Assembly: GCF_003130795.1 (NCBI RefSeq)
Contig: NZ_CP029354.1
Location: forward strand, 496,001 to 560,000
Direction of reading: 5' to 3'
Source of the DNA: Azospirillum thermophilum
GTDB lineage: Bacteria; Pseudomonadota; Alphaproteobacteria; Azospirillales; Azospirillaceae
DNA length: 64,000 nucleotides
In this document: in pieces, positions 18,962 to 26,792 of the stretch
How the letters are laid out: each line of letters opens with the position of its first letter
Position numbering within the stretch: position 1 is the stretch's first letter
Position numbers and translations under genes: made by a program
The notes under the pieces: model-generated
What the model was told of the DNA's origin: nothing
Databases searched by the model: none
What the model saw: only the letters and a program-made list of their open reading frames with translations

Positions 18962-20427
18962 TCGATCTCCCTCCAGCGGCGGCGGTCGCGATGCAGCAGC
19001 ATCAGCGCGTCCTCCGGCCCCGAGGAGCCGGGATCATAGGGGTGCGGCCGGTCCTTGCGGTCCTCCCAGTCGGCGATGATGGGATCGACCCAGGCCCAGG
19101 CGGCCTCCACCTCGTCACCGCGCATGAACAGCGTCTGGTCGCCGCGCATCACGTCCATCACCAGCCGCTCGTAGGCGTCGGGCATGCGCAGGCCGTGCTC
19201 GCGCAGCGTGGCGTCGAAGGTCATGTCCAGCTCGGCCGGGGCCAGCCGCATGCCGCCGGGACCCGGATCCTTGATCGTCAGCCCCAGCTTGATGCCCTCG
19301 TTGGGCTGCAGGCGGATGCACAGCACGTTGGGGCCGGGATGGCGGCTGCGGCTGCGGAAGATCGAATGCGGCGCCTCCTTGAACTGGACGACGATCTCCG
19401 ACATGCGGCTGCGCAGCCGCTTGCCGGTGCGCAGGTAGAAGGGAACGCCGGCCCAGCGCCAGTTCGACACCTCGGCGCGCAGCGCGACGAAGCTCTCGGT
19501 CCGGCTGTCCGGCCGCTCCGCCTCGTCGTGGTAGGACGGGGTGCGGCTGCCGCAGCGGTACTGGCCGCGCACGACGTGCAGCGGATCGGTGACGGGCGCG
19601 AGCGAGCGCAGCACCTTCAGCTTCTCGTCGCGCACCGCGTCGGGGTCGAAGCGGGCCGGCGGCTCCATCGCCACCAGGCAGAGGAGCTGCAGCAGGTGGT
19701 TCTGCACCATGTCCCGCATGGCGCCGACGCCGTCGTAATACTGGCCGCGCCCGGTGATGCCCACCGTCTCGGCGACGGTGATCTGCACATGGTCGATGTG
19801 ATGGCCGTTCCACAGCGGCTCGAACAGCGTGTTGGCGAAGCGCAGCGCCATCAGGTTCTGGACCGTCTCCTTCCCGAGATAATGGTCGATCCGGTAGATC
19901 TGCGTCTCGGGGAAGCGGGCCGACAGGCTGCGGTTCAGCGCGCGGGCGGTGGCGAGGTCGTGGCCGAAGGGCTTCTCCACCACCAGCCGGAACCGCTCGT
20001 CGGCGATGCCCAGCGCATGGGTGCGGGCGGCGATCGGCTCGAACAGGTGCGGCGCCACCGACAGGTAGAAGGCGCGCACCGGCCGGTCGGAGGCGTCGAG
20101 CCGCGTCTTCAGCATCTCCCAGCCCAGCTCGCCGCCGGCATCGATCTGCTGGTAGCCCATGCAGGAGAGGAAGCGGCGGCGCGTCTCGGGGTCGAGCCGC
20201 TCGGGCTCGACGAACTCCGTCAGGGCGGAGTCCACCGTGCGCAGATACTCCTCCTCGCCCATGTCGGAGCGGGCGACGCCGACCACCCGCGCCCCGTCCG
20301 GCATCTGGCCGTCGCGGAAGCGGTGGTAGAGCGCCGGGATCAGCTTGCGCCGCGCAAGGTCTCCGGTGGCGCCGAAGACGATCAGGTCGAAGGGATCAAC
20401 GGGAACGACATGGGCCACCATCGGCAC
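18958..20427 (-). CDS. zwf: Glucose-6-phosphate 1-dehydrogenase
   Basis: This 489-residue enzyme oxidises glucose-6-phosphate to 6-phosphogluconolactone with NADP+ or NAD+. Motifs are the nucleotide-binding FGATGDLARRKLIPALY, the active-site RIDHYLGKETVQN (catalytic His) and VEKPFGHDL. Length is normal for the family. It is followed by an overlapping pgl and preceded by pfkA with a 57-bp gap, inside the glucose operon. Confidence 0.96.
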   Translation of the reverse strand: MPMVAHVVPVDPFDLIVFGATGDLARRKLIPALYHRFRDGQMPDGARVVGVARSDMGEEEYLRTVDSALTEFVEPERLDPETRRRFLSCMGYQQIDAGGELGWEMLKTRLDASDRPVRAFYLSVAPHLFEPIAARTHALGIADERFRLVVEKPFGHDLATARALNRSLSARFPETQIYRIDHYLGKETVQNLMALRFANTLFEPLWNGHHIDHVQITVAETVGITGRGQYYDGVGAMRDMVQNHLLQLLCLVAMEPPARFDPDAVRDEKLKVLRSLAPVTDPLHVVRGQYRCGSRTPSYHDEAERPDSRTESFVALRAEVSNWRWAGVPFYLRTGKRLRSRMSEIVVQFKEAPHSIFRSRSRHPGPNVLCIRLQPNEGIKLGLTIKDPGPGGMRLAPAELDMTFDATLREHGLRMPDAYERLVMDVMRGDQTLFMRGDEVEAAWAWVDPIIADWEDRKDRPHPYDPGSSGPEDALMLLHRDRRRWREIE

Positions 20428-20484
20428 TCTCCTGTCGGTATGGGTCTCTGGTCGGATGGGGACGGGGGATGCCGCCGGTGGGGG

Positions 20485-21570
20485 TCAGTCGCCGAGGCTG
20501 ATGCCCAGGCCGCGGGCCGTGGTGATCAGCGGGTCGTCGGGCAGCACGCGCGCGTTGCGGGCGATGGCCTCGGCCAGCGGCACGCTGTGGACGCCGCGGT
20601 TGGACCAGGCGACCATGCGGTCGAACTGCCCCTCGGCGATCAGGTCCACGGCATGGACGCCGAAGGCCGAGGCGATCAGCCGGTCGCGCGGGCTGGGCGG
20701 GCTGCCGCGCTGGACGTGGCCCAGCACGGTGACGCGCGTCTCGGCCCCCGTCGCCTCGCTGATGCGGTCGCCGATGTAGCTGCCGATCCCGCCATAGCGG
20801 GTCTCGCCGCCATGGTAGGCGCGGGTGACGCCGGATCCGTCGAGCGTCTTCACCGCCTCCGACACCACGACCAGCGCGAAGTTGCGGCCGGTGGAGCGGA
20901 CTTGGCGGATCTTGGCGGCGACCGCCTCGATGGAATAGGCGATCTCCGGGATCAGGATGACGTCGGCGCCGCCGGCGATGCCGGCCGCCAGCGCGATGTG
21001 CCCGGCGTCGCGGCCCATCACCTCCAGCACCATCACGCGCTGGTGGCTGGCCGCGGTGGGCTGCAGCCGGTCCAGCGCCTCGACCGCCACGCCGACCGCC
21101 GTGTCGAAGCCGACCGACACCTCGGTCAGGCCGAGGTCGTTGTCGATGGTCTTGGGCACGCCGACGAAGGGGATCTCCGCCTTCTGCGCCAGCCGGCGCA
21201 GGATGGCGAAGCTGCCGTCGCCGCCGATGCCGATCAGCGCGTCGAGGCCGAGCTCGCGGAAGCCGCCGATGACCTCGTCGGAGCGGTCGCGGACCGTGCC
21301 GTCGCCCATGGGATAGGCGAAGGGCTCGCCGCGGTTGGTGGTGCCGAGGACGGTGCCGCCGAGCCGCAGCATGGCGCCGTCCACCATGCCCAGCGACATG
21401 ACCTGGTAATCGACGGGCCGCCGCAGCAGGCCCTGGGTGCCTTCCCGCAGCCCGATCACCGACCAGCCGTAGGTCAGCTCCGCCCGGTGGACCGCGGCGC
21501 GGATGACCGCGTTCAATCCGGCGCAGTCGCCGCCGCTGGTGAGGATGCCGATACGCTTCTGAGTGCTCAT
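20485..21570 (-). CDS. pfkA: 6-phosphofructokinase (PfkA family, mixed-type active site)
   Basis: This 361-residue PfkA-family enzyme phosphorylates fructose-6-phosphate, the committing step of glycolysis. GILTSGGDCAGLNAVIR is the N-terminal nucleotide loop, GGDGS lies at 116-120 and PKTIDND at 139-145, with MGRDAGHIALAAGIAGGAD after. The residue equivalent to E. coli Gly104 is Gly119 (ATP type), but the one equivalent to Gly124 is Lys140, as in PPi-dependent enzymes. Such Gly/Lys enzymes occur and are often ATP-dependent, so the donor should not be assumed. Many alphaproteobacteria lack PFK, so its presence beside zwf is notable. Confidence 0.92.
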   Translation of the reverse strand: MSTQKRIGILTSGGDCAGLNAVIRAAVHRAELTYGWSVIGLREGTQGLLRRPVDYQVMSLGMVDGAMLRLGGTVLGTTNRGEPFAYPMGDGTVRDRSDEVIGGFRELGLDALIGIGGDGSFAILRRLAQKAEIPFVGVPKTIDNDLGLTEVSVGFDTAVGVAVEALDRLQPTAASHQRVMVLEVMGRDAGHIALAAGIAGGADVILIPEIAYSIEAVAAKIRQVRSTGRNFALVVVSEAVKTLDGSGVTRAYHGGETRYGGIGSYIGDRISEATGAETRVTVLGHVQRGSPPSPRDRLIASAFGVHAVDLIAEGQFDRMVAWSNRGVHSVPLAEAIARNARVLPDDPLITTARGLGISLGD

Positions 21571-21610
21571 AACCGCCTCTTCGACGCCGTCCCGCTGAGG
21601 GGAGCGGGGG

Positions 21611-21651
21611 CCCGCCCCTTCCCCCGGCTTCCTGCCGGGGTCGGGGGCGGG
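21611..21651 (-). promoter_or_regulatory. Strong GC-rich intercistronic hairpin before pfkA
   Basis: Nested inverted repeats (CCCGCCCC at 21611-21618 with GGGGCGGG near 21644-21651, and CCCCGGC near 21622-21628 with GCCGGGG at 21634-21640) can fold into a stable stem in the 99-bp gap between the IIB-like gene and pfkA. No T-run follows on the minus strand. It is better read as an mRNA-stability or partial-attenuation element than as a full terminator. Confidence 0.4.
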
Positions 21652-21669
21652 AGTGGGACGTGGATCCGG

Positions 21670-22035
21670 TCAGGCCGCCTGCCGCTGCTCGGCCGGCAAC
21701 CCGACGATCAGGTGCAGGGTTCCGGCAGCCAGGGTCGCGACGGCGAGGACGCCGGCACGGCCGAGGGCCTCCTGATCGACCAGCCCGCCGTCCAGCAGCT
21801 CGACGCGCAGCCGGGTCAGGGCGATCGGCTCGATCGCCTTGATGTTGGCCTCGCCGCCGAGCGCCTTGCGGAGCGCCGGCGAACCGGCGGCCCGCCGCAG
21901 GGCGGCACCATCGTCGTCCGTCGCCGGGGCTGCGGCCTCGGGCTGGGCCGCAGCCGGGGCCGCAGCCGGGGCCGGAGCGGACTCCGGAGCCGCCAGGGAG
22001 AGGCCGATCTTCTTCAGGAACGAGAATGCGGACAT
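21670..22035 (-). CDS. Cys-less PTS EIIB-like protein with PtsG-type leader
   Basis: This 121-residue soluble protein has three parts. The N-terminus MSAFSFLKKIGLSL mirrors the PtsG N-terminus [14 protein letters not shown] encoded just upstream, also at DNA level. An Ala/Pro linker follows (about 17-40), then an EIIB fold (about 45-121) aligning with the PtsG IIB domain (LGGEANIKAIEPIALTRLRV against [19 protein letters not shown]). The phosphorylated Cys of IIB is replaced by Ala72. It looks like a ptsG duplicate that lost its membrane IIC domain and its phosphosite. It cannot pass phosphate to sugar and may be regulatory (inference). SD GGAG lies upstream of ATG 22035. Confidence 0.8.
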   Translation of the reverse strand: MSAFSFLKKIGLSLAAPESAPAPAAAPAAAQPEAAAPATDDDGAALRRAAGSPALRKALGGEANIKAIEPIALTRLRVELLDGGLVDQEALGRAGVLAVATLAAGTLHLIVGLPAEQRQAA

Positions 22036-22060
22036 GTGCGGATCTCCTGCTCGGGTGCCG

Positions 22061-23557
22061 TCAGCCTGCCGTCACGGCCGCCTGGGACCGCGTCCCGTCG
22101 GCCGAGCCGGCGGTGGCCTTCAGGTACTCCTGCATTTCGGTCTTCAGGTTCTCCGACAGCGGGCCGAAGATCGCCTGGATGCCGCTGCCGACCACGAGGA
22201 CGCCGGCAGCACCCATCGCCTTCAGCTTGGCCTGGTCGACCTGCTTCGGGTCACGCACCGCGACGCGCAGCCGGGTGATGCAGGCGTCGAGGCTGGCGAT
22301 GTTGGCCCGGCCGCCGAAGGCGCGCACCAGGTCGCCGGCCCGGCCGCCGGCCTCGTCGCCGGACACCGCAAGGGCGGCGGTCTCGGCGGCCTCCACCTCG
22401 CGGCCCGGGGTCTTCAGGTCGAACATGCGGATGGCGGCCCGGAACACGGTGTAGTAGATGCCGGCATAGATCGGGCCGAGGATCAGCACCAGCCACCAGC
22501 GCTGCGCGTTCACGCCGAGCGCGTTGAACAGCACGAAGTCGATGCCGCCCTGCGAGAAGGTGAAGCCCATGTGCATGTCCAGCGTGTTGGCCAGGAACTG
22601 CGTCGTGGCGGCCAGCACGGCATGGATCAGGTAGAGGACCGGGGCGACGAACAGGAAGGAGAACTCGATCGGCTCGGTGATGCCGGTGAGGAAGGAGGCC
22701 AGCGCCGCCGACAGCATCATGCCGCCGACCTTGACGCGCTGCTCGGGACGGGCCTCGTGCCAGATGGCGATGGCCGCGGCCGGCAGGCCGAACATCTTGA
22801 ACAGGAAGGCACCGGCCAGGATGCCGGCGGTGCGGTCACCCGCGAAGAAGCGGTTGATGTCGCCGTGGACCACCTTGCCGGCGGCGTCGGTGAAGCTGCC
22901 GATCTCGAAGAAGAAGGGCACGTTCCAGATGTGGTGCAGGCCGAAGGGGATCAGCAGACGCTCGACGAAGCCGTAGACGGTCGCCGCCAGACGCGGGTCG
23001 CTCTCGGCGGCCCAGTGCGAGAAGACGTCGATGCCCGACTGGACCGGCGGCCACACCACCGACAGGGCGGCGCCCAGCAGGATCGCCGACAGGCCGGTGA
23101 TGATCGGAACGAAGCGCTTGCCGGCGAAGAAGCCGAGATAGGCCGGCAATGCGATCTTGTAATAGCGGTTGAACATGAAGGCGGCGAGCGCGCCGGCCAG
23201 GATGCCGCCGAACACGCCCGTCTCCATGGACGGGATGCCCATGATGACCTTGGGCGTCAGGCCCCAGACGCCGGCCATCACGCCGAGTGTCGCGAGCATC
23301 ACCATGTAGCCGATGGCCGCCGCGATGGCCGCGACGCCGTCATTCTCGGTGAAGCCCAGCGCCACGCCGATGGCGAAGATCAGCGGCAGGTTGCCGAAGA
23401 TCACGTCGCCGGAATGCTTCATCAGGCTCGACATCAGTTCGGGCATCCACCCGAAGTCCGCCGCGCCGATACCCAGAAGCAGGCCCGCCACCGGCAGAAC
23501 CGCGACCGGCAGCATCAGCGATTTGCCGATTTTCTGCAGAAATGCGAATGGAGACAT
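22061..23557 (-). CDS. ptsG: Glucose-specific PTS EIICB (PtsG)
   Basis: This 498-residue inner-membrane permease imports and phosphorylates glucose. The IIC domain (about 1-395) has the PtsG signature [37 protein letters not shown] and [12 protein letters not shown] with the substrate-contacting Glu. A linker [13 protein letters not shown] stretch ([11 protein letters not shown]) leads to IIB (about 420-498) with phosphorylated Cys426 in [11 protein letters not shown] 23557 has GGAGGGTGG upstream; a longer frame reaching 23626 has no good start. It lies 104 bp after the EIIA-HPr-EI gene. Similarity is to PtsG rather than NagE because of the HGDI segment. Confidence 0.95.
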   Translation of the reverse strand: MSPFAFLQKIGKSLMLPVAVLPVAGLLLGIGAADFGWMPELMSSLMKHSGDVIFGNLPLIFAIGVALGFTENDGVAAIAAAIGYMVMLATLGVMAGVWGLTPKVIMGIPSMETGVFGGILAGALAAFMFNRYYKIALPAYLGFFAGKRFVPIITGLSAILLGAALSVVWPPVQSGIDVFSHWAAESDPRLAATVYGFVERLLIPFGLHHIWNVPFFFEIGSFTDAAGKVVHGDINRFFAGDRTAGILAGAFLFKMFGLPAAAIAIWHEARPEQRVKVGGMMLSAALASFLTGITEPIEFSFLFVAPVLYLIHAVLAATTQFLANTLDMHMGFTFSQGGIDFVLFNALGVNAQRWWLVLILGPIYAGIYYTVFRAAIRMFDLKTPGREVEAAETAALAVSGDEAGGRAGDLVRAFGGRANIASLDACITRLRVAVRDPKQVDQAKLKAMGAAGVLVVGSGIQAIFGPLSENLKTEMQEYLKATAGSADGTRSQAAVTAG

Positions 23558-23661
23558 TTCCACCCTCCAGTTGGGCAAAGGTCTTGCGCATCCCGACCGG
23601 GCGGATTGCCCGGCCGGGTCCCTCATTCAAAAAACTCGGTCCTGGGAGGCGCCCCGGCCGG

Positions 23662-26241
23662 TCAGCCGCCGTAGGGGGCCAGCCTCGCCCGCACCTCGGC
23701 GGCCGTCGCCATGCCCAGCACCTCGCGCGCCAGTTCCTGGCACTCGGCGCGGGTGACGCGGCCGATGATGGCCTTGACCGCCCCGATGGCCGGCACGCCC
23801 ACCGACAGCTCGTCGACGCCGAGACCGATCAGCACCGGCACCGCCATGACGTCCGACGCGATGCCGCCGCACACGCCGACCCACTTGCCGTGGGCGTGCG
23901 CCCCCTCGACGGTCATGGCGATCATGCGCAGCACCGCCGGGTGCAGGCCGTCCGCCTGCTTGGCGAGCTGCGGGTGCCCGCGGTCCATCGCCAGCGTGTA
24001 CTGGGTCAGGTCGTTGGTGCCGATCGAGAAGAAGTCGACCTCGCGGGCCAGCACCTCGGAGAGCACCGCCGCCGACGGCACCTCCACCATGATGCCGACC
24101 TTGGCGGTGACGCCCAGCGCGGCCTGCTCCTCCTCCAGGATGGCGCGGGCGCGCCGCAGCTCGTCGATGCCGGCGACCATCGGGAACATGATGTGCAGGT
24201 TGGCGAGCGGTGCCGCCCGCAGGATCGCCCGGAGCTGGACGCGCAGCAGATCCTGCCGGTCCAGGCTGACGCGGATCCCGCGCATGCCGAGGAAGGGGTT
24301 GTCCTCGCGCGGCAGCGGCATGTAGGCGAGCGGCTTGTCGCCGCCGGCATCCAGCGTGCGGATCACCAGCGGCCGTTCGCGGCCCAGCGCCTCGGCGACC
24401 TCGCGGTAGGCGGCGGCCTGCTCCTCCTCGCTCGGCGCATCGGGCCGCTCGTCGAACAGGAACTCGGACCGCAGCAGCCCGACCCCCTCGGCGCCGCCGG
24501 CGACCGCGGCGCGGGCGTCCTCGCCGCCGCTGACGTTGGCGACCACCTCGACGCGGTGGCCGTCGCGGGTCACCGCCGGGGCGTGGGCGGCCTGCTGCTC
24601 CAGCCGGTGGCGCTCCACCTGCTCGGCCAGCCGGCGCTTCGCCTCGGCCAGCTCCGCCTCGTCCAGATCGCGCTTCAGCGTGCCGCGGCTGCCGTCGAGC
24701 AGGACCGGGGTACCGTCGGCGAGGTCGAGGACCCGGTCGTCGGCGCCGACCACCGCCGGCAGTCCGAAGGAGCGCGCGATGATCGCCAGATGGCTGGTGG
24801 CGCCGCCGCCGACGGTGCAGATGCCGCGCACGCGGCTGCGGTCGAGCCCGGCGAGTTCCGAGGGCGACAGCTCCTCCGCCACCAGGACGGCGTCCTCCGG
24901 CAGGACGACCTCGTTGCTGCGGGCGCCGACGAGCTGGACCAGCACCCGGCGGCCGACGTCGCGGACGTCGGCGGCGCGCTCGCGCAGCAGCGGGTTGTCC
25001 AGCATCTCCAGCCTGGCGGCGCAGCCGGCGAAGGCCTGCTGCCAGGCATAGGCGGCGCTGTTGCCCTCGCCGATGCGCCGGCGCACCTCGTCCAGCAGGT
25101 CGGGGTCCTGCAGCAGCTCCTTGTGGGCGTCGAGGATGCGCGCCTTGTGCGGCGTCGCCATGTGGATCTTCAGCCCGTCGAGCTGCTCGGCCGCGATGGC
25201 GAGCGCCGCCTCGAAGGCTGCGAGCTCCTCGGCGGCCGGGCCGCCGGTCTGCTCCACGGTCAGCCCGTCCTGGCGAACCTGGAAGATGCGCCCCAGCGCC
25301 AGGCCGGGCGAGGCGGACACGCCGGTGAAGGTGCGCCCGTCGCCGGCCGCGACGCGCGGCCTGGCGGCCTGCGGTGCGGCGGCGGCGGGGGAAGAAACGG
25401 GTGCGGCAGGCGCCTGCCCCGGCGCCTCGCCGCACCCCTCGGCGAGCAGCATGGCGAGGGCTTGCACGGCCGCTTCGGCGTCCGGCCCGCTTGCCCTCAC
25501 CCGCAGCCGGTCGCCGAACCGGGTGGCGAGCCCCATGATGGCGACGACCGACTTGCCGTTGACGGCGGTGTCGTCGCGCAGCAGGGCGATGTCGGATGCG
25601 AAGCTCTTGGCCTTCGCGGCGAAGACGGCGGCCGGGCGGGCGTGCAGCCCGGAGGGATTGGGCAGAGCCACCTCCGGCGACAGCAGCGGCTCCGCGCCCG
25701 CGGCGGCCGGACCCTGCCCCGCCCCGCCCTGATTGGCAGGGGCCGCGTCGCTTCCCGCGAGGCGCAGGCGCAGGATCGGGGTCTTGCCCGCCTCCACCAG
25801 CCCGCTGGCCGGCGCCATCTCCAGCACGCGCTCGCCTTCGGTGATGACGATCTGGGTCAGCAGGCTGCGCGCGCTGCGGCCGACCTGGTCGAGGTCGAAG
25901 ACGATCAGCGGCTGCCCGGCATGGACGCGGTCGCCCTCCTGCACCAGTGGGGCGAAGCCCTCGCCGCGCAGCATCACGGTGTCGATGCCGATGTGCAGCA
26001 GCACGTCGAGCCCGTCGTCCGTGTGGATGGTCACGGCGTGGTGGGCCTTGTGGAGCTGGGTGACGACGCCGTCGACCGGGGCGAGCAGGTTGTCGGAGGT
26101 GGGATCGAGCGACACGCCGTCGCCGACCATCTTGTTGGCGAAGACGGGGTCGGGAACGGTTTCCAGCGGGACCAGGATGCCGGAAAGCGGTGCGGTGATC
26201 TCGCGCACGGTGTGCTCGCGCAGGGACGACGCAGACGTCAT
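23662..26241 (-). CDS. Fused PTS EIIA(Glc)-HPr-Enzyme I
   Basis: This 859-residue cytoplasmic protein supplies all soluble phosphotransfer steps from PEP to PtsG. EIIA(Glc) spans about 10-155 with His68 and phosphorylated His83 (VLLHIGID). HPr spans about 185-270 with His200 (NPSGLHARPAA) and a Ser231 matching the regulatory Ser46 position. Enzyme I spans about 300-859 with phosphorylated His484 (GGGATSHLAIIAR), the PEP-site IGTNDLTQYTLAMDR and VCGGIASD. Ala/Pro linkers join the parts. This domain order is known from multiphosphoryl transfer proteins. ATG 26241 is chosen because EIIA homology begins just after it. It is the first gene of the glucose operon. Confidence 0.95.
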   Translation of the reverse strand: MTSASSLREHTVREITAPLSGILVPLETVPDPVFANKMVGDGVSLDPTSDNLLAPVDGVVTQLHKAHHAVTIHTDDGLDVLLHIGIDTVMLRGEGFAPLVQEGDRVHAGQPLIVFDLDQVGRSARSLLTQIVITEGERVLEMAPASGLVEAGKTPILRLRLAGSDAAPANQGGAGQGPAAAGAEPLLSPEVALPNPSGLHARPAAVFAAKAKSFASDIALLRDDTAVNGKSVVAIMGLATRFGDRLRVRASGPDAEAAVQALAMLLAEGCGEAPGQAPAAPVSSPAAAAPQAARPRVAAGDGRTFTGVSASPGLALGRIFQVRQDGLTVEQTGGPAAEELAAFEAALAIAAEQLDGLKIHMATPHKARILDAHKELLQDPDLLDEVRRRIGEGNSAAYAWQQAFAGCAARLEMLDNPLLRERAADVRDVGRRVLVQLVGARSNEVVLPEDAVLVAEELSPSELAGLDRSRVRGICTVGGGATSHLAIIARSFGLPAVVGADDRVLDLADGTPVLLDGSRGTLKRDLDEAELAEAKRRLAEQVERHRLEQQAAHAPAVTRDGHRVEVVANVSGGEDARAAVAGGAEGVGLLRSEFLFDERPDAPSEEEQAAAYREVAEALGRERPLVIRTLDAGGDKPLAYMPLPREDNPFLGMRGIRVSLDRQDLLRVQLRAILRAAPLANLHIMFPMVAGIDELRRARAILEEEQAALGVTAKVGIMVEVPSAAVLSEVLAREVDFFSIGTNDLTQYTLAMDRGHPQLAKQADGLHPAVLRMIAMTVEGAHAHGKWVGVCGGIASDVMAVPVLIGLGVDELSVGVPAIGAVKAIIGRVTRAECQELAREVLGMATAAEVRARLAPYGG

Positions 26242-26715
26242 GGGTGCTGTCCTATGGGCAGGCGGGACTGGCCGGGGTCCGGGCGGAGGCACGCACCTGC
26301 CCGCCGCCGGAACGATCATGGTCCCGGCGTGGAGGCCGTGCCGGGCGCACCGCGGCGCGCCGGCCTCTTCATGTCCCGTGAGGGGTGTCGCTCGATTGGG
26401 TGCCGGTGATGCGGCGCCGCCGGAGAGGCCGAGGGAGGAAGCGGGCCGCCCGATCGTAGCGCTGCGAAGGCCGGCCCGGCTTAAGGCGCGGGGACGGCCG
26501 CCGGCAAGGGCGGTCGCAGGCGCTTCTTCGGGCTCGCACTGCCGGTGATCCGGCGTGCCGGACCTGCCCCGTCAAGGGAACGCAGGAGCCCCGGTCGCGA
26601 GTCTTCCATGGTGTTCCTCCAGCTCTCGGAGCCGGCCCAGGACCGGCACCCTTTCTTGATTTCCCTTATATCTGCCGGAGTTTACCCACGGCCGGCCGTT
26701 GGCGGGCGAACAATG

Positions 26716-26754
26716 TTGTATCAGTCGGGTAACAAGCCCGGCGGGCTGATACAA
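26716..26754. promoter_or_regulatory. Inverted repeat TTGTATCAG-N21-CTGATACAA
   Basis: Two perfect 9-bp arms (26716-26724 and 26746-26754) surround a 21-bp spacer that itself contains CGGG-N7-CCCG. There is no T-run in the direction of the minus-strand genes, so it is not a simple terminator. It could be an operator for a regulator of the glucose operon, whose first start is about 475 bases downstream, or a structured 3' end of the kinase transcript. Confidence 0.4.
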
Positions 26755-26789
26755 AAAGTTACAAAGCCGCCCGCCACGCGGCGGCGGGC
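26754..26789 (-). terminator. Probable intrinsic terminator of hybrid kinase 2
   Basis: On the minus strand a perfect 7-bp GC stem (GCCCGCC/GGCGGGC, 26789-26783 with 26775-26769, 7-base loop) is followed by a T-rich stretch ending CTTTTT. It begins only a few bases after the kinase stop at 26793. The T-run is interrupted, so efficiency is uncertain. Confidence 0.45.
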
Positions 26790-26792
26790 CCG

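Larger units (their letters stand above)
26242..26792. other. 551-bp gap upstream of the glucose operon
   Basis: No gene is supported. From right to left it holds a hairpin with T-rich tail just past the kinase stop, a 9-bp inverted repeat with long spacer (separate entries), an AT-richer patch at about 26640-26690 that could hold the promoter for the glucose operon, and a GC-rich leader of about 400 bases before ATG 26241. I could not single out a convincing -35/-10 pair. Confidence 0.5.

Noticed and set aside
18991..22278. A 1,095-codon plus-strand open frame
   Set aside because: Antisense to zwf, pfkA and PTS genes, low-complexity composition and no domain; a GC-driven artefact.
26716..26754. 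Intrinsic terminator
   Set aside because: No T-run follows the inverted repeat on the minus strand; a better terminator lies just upstream at 26754-26789.
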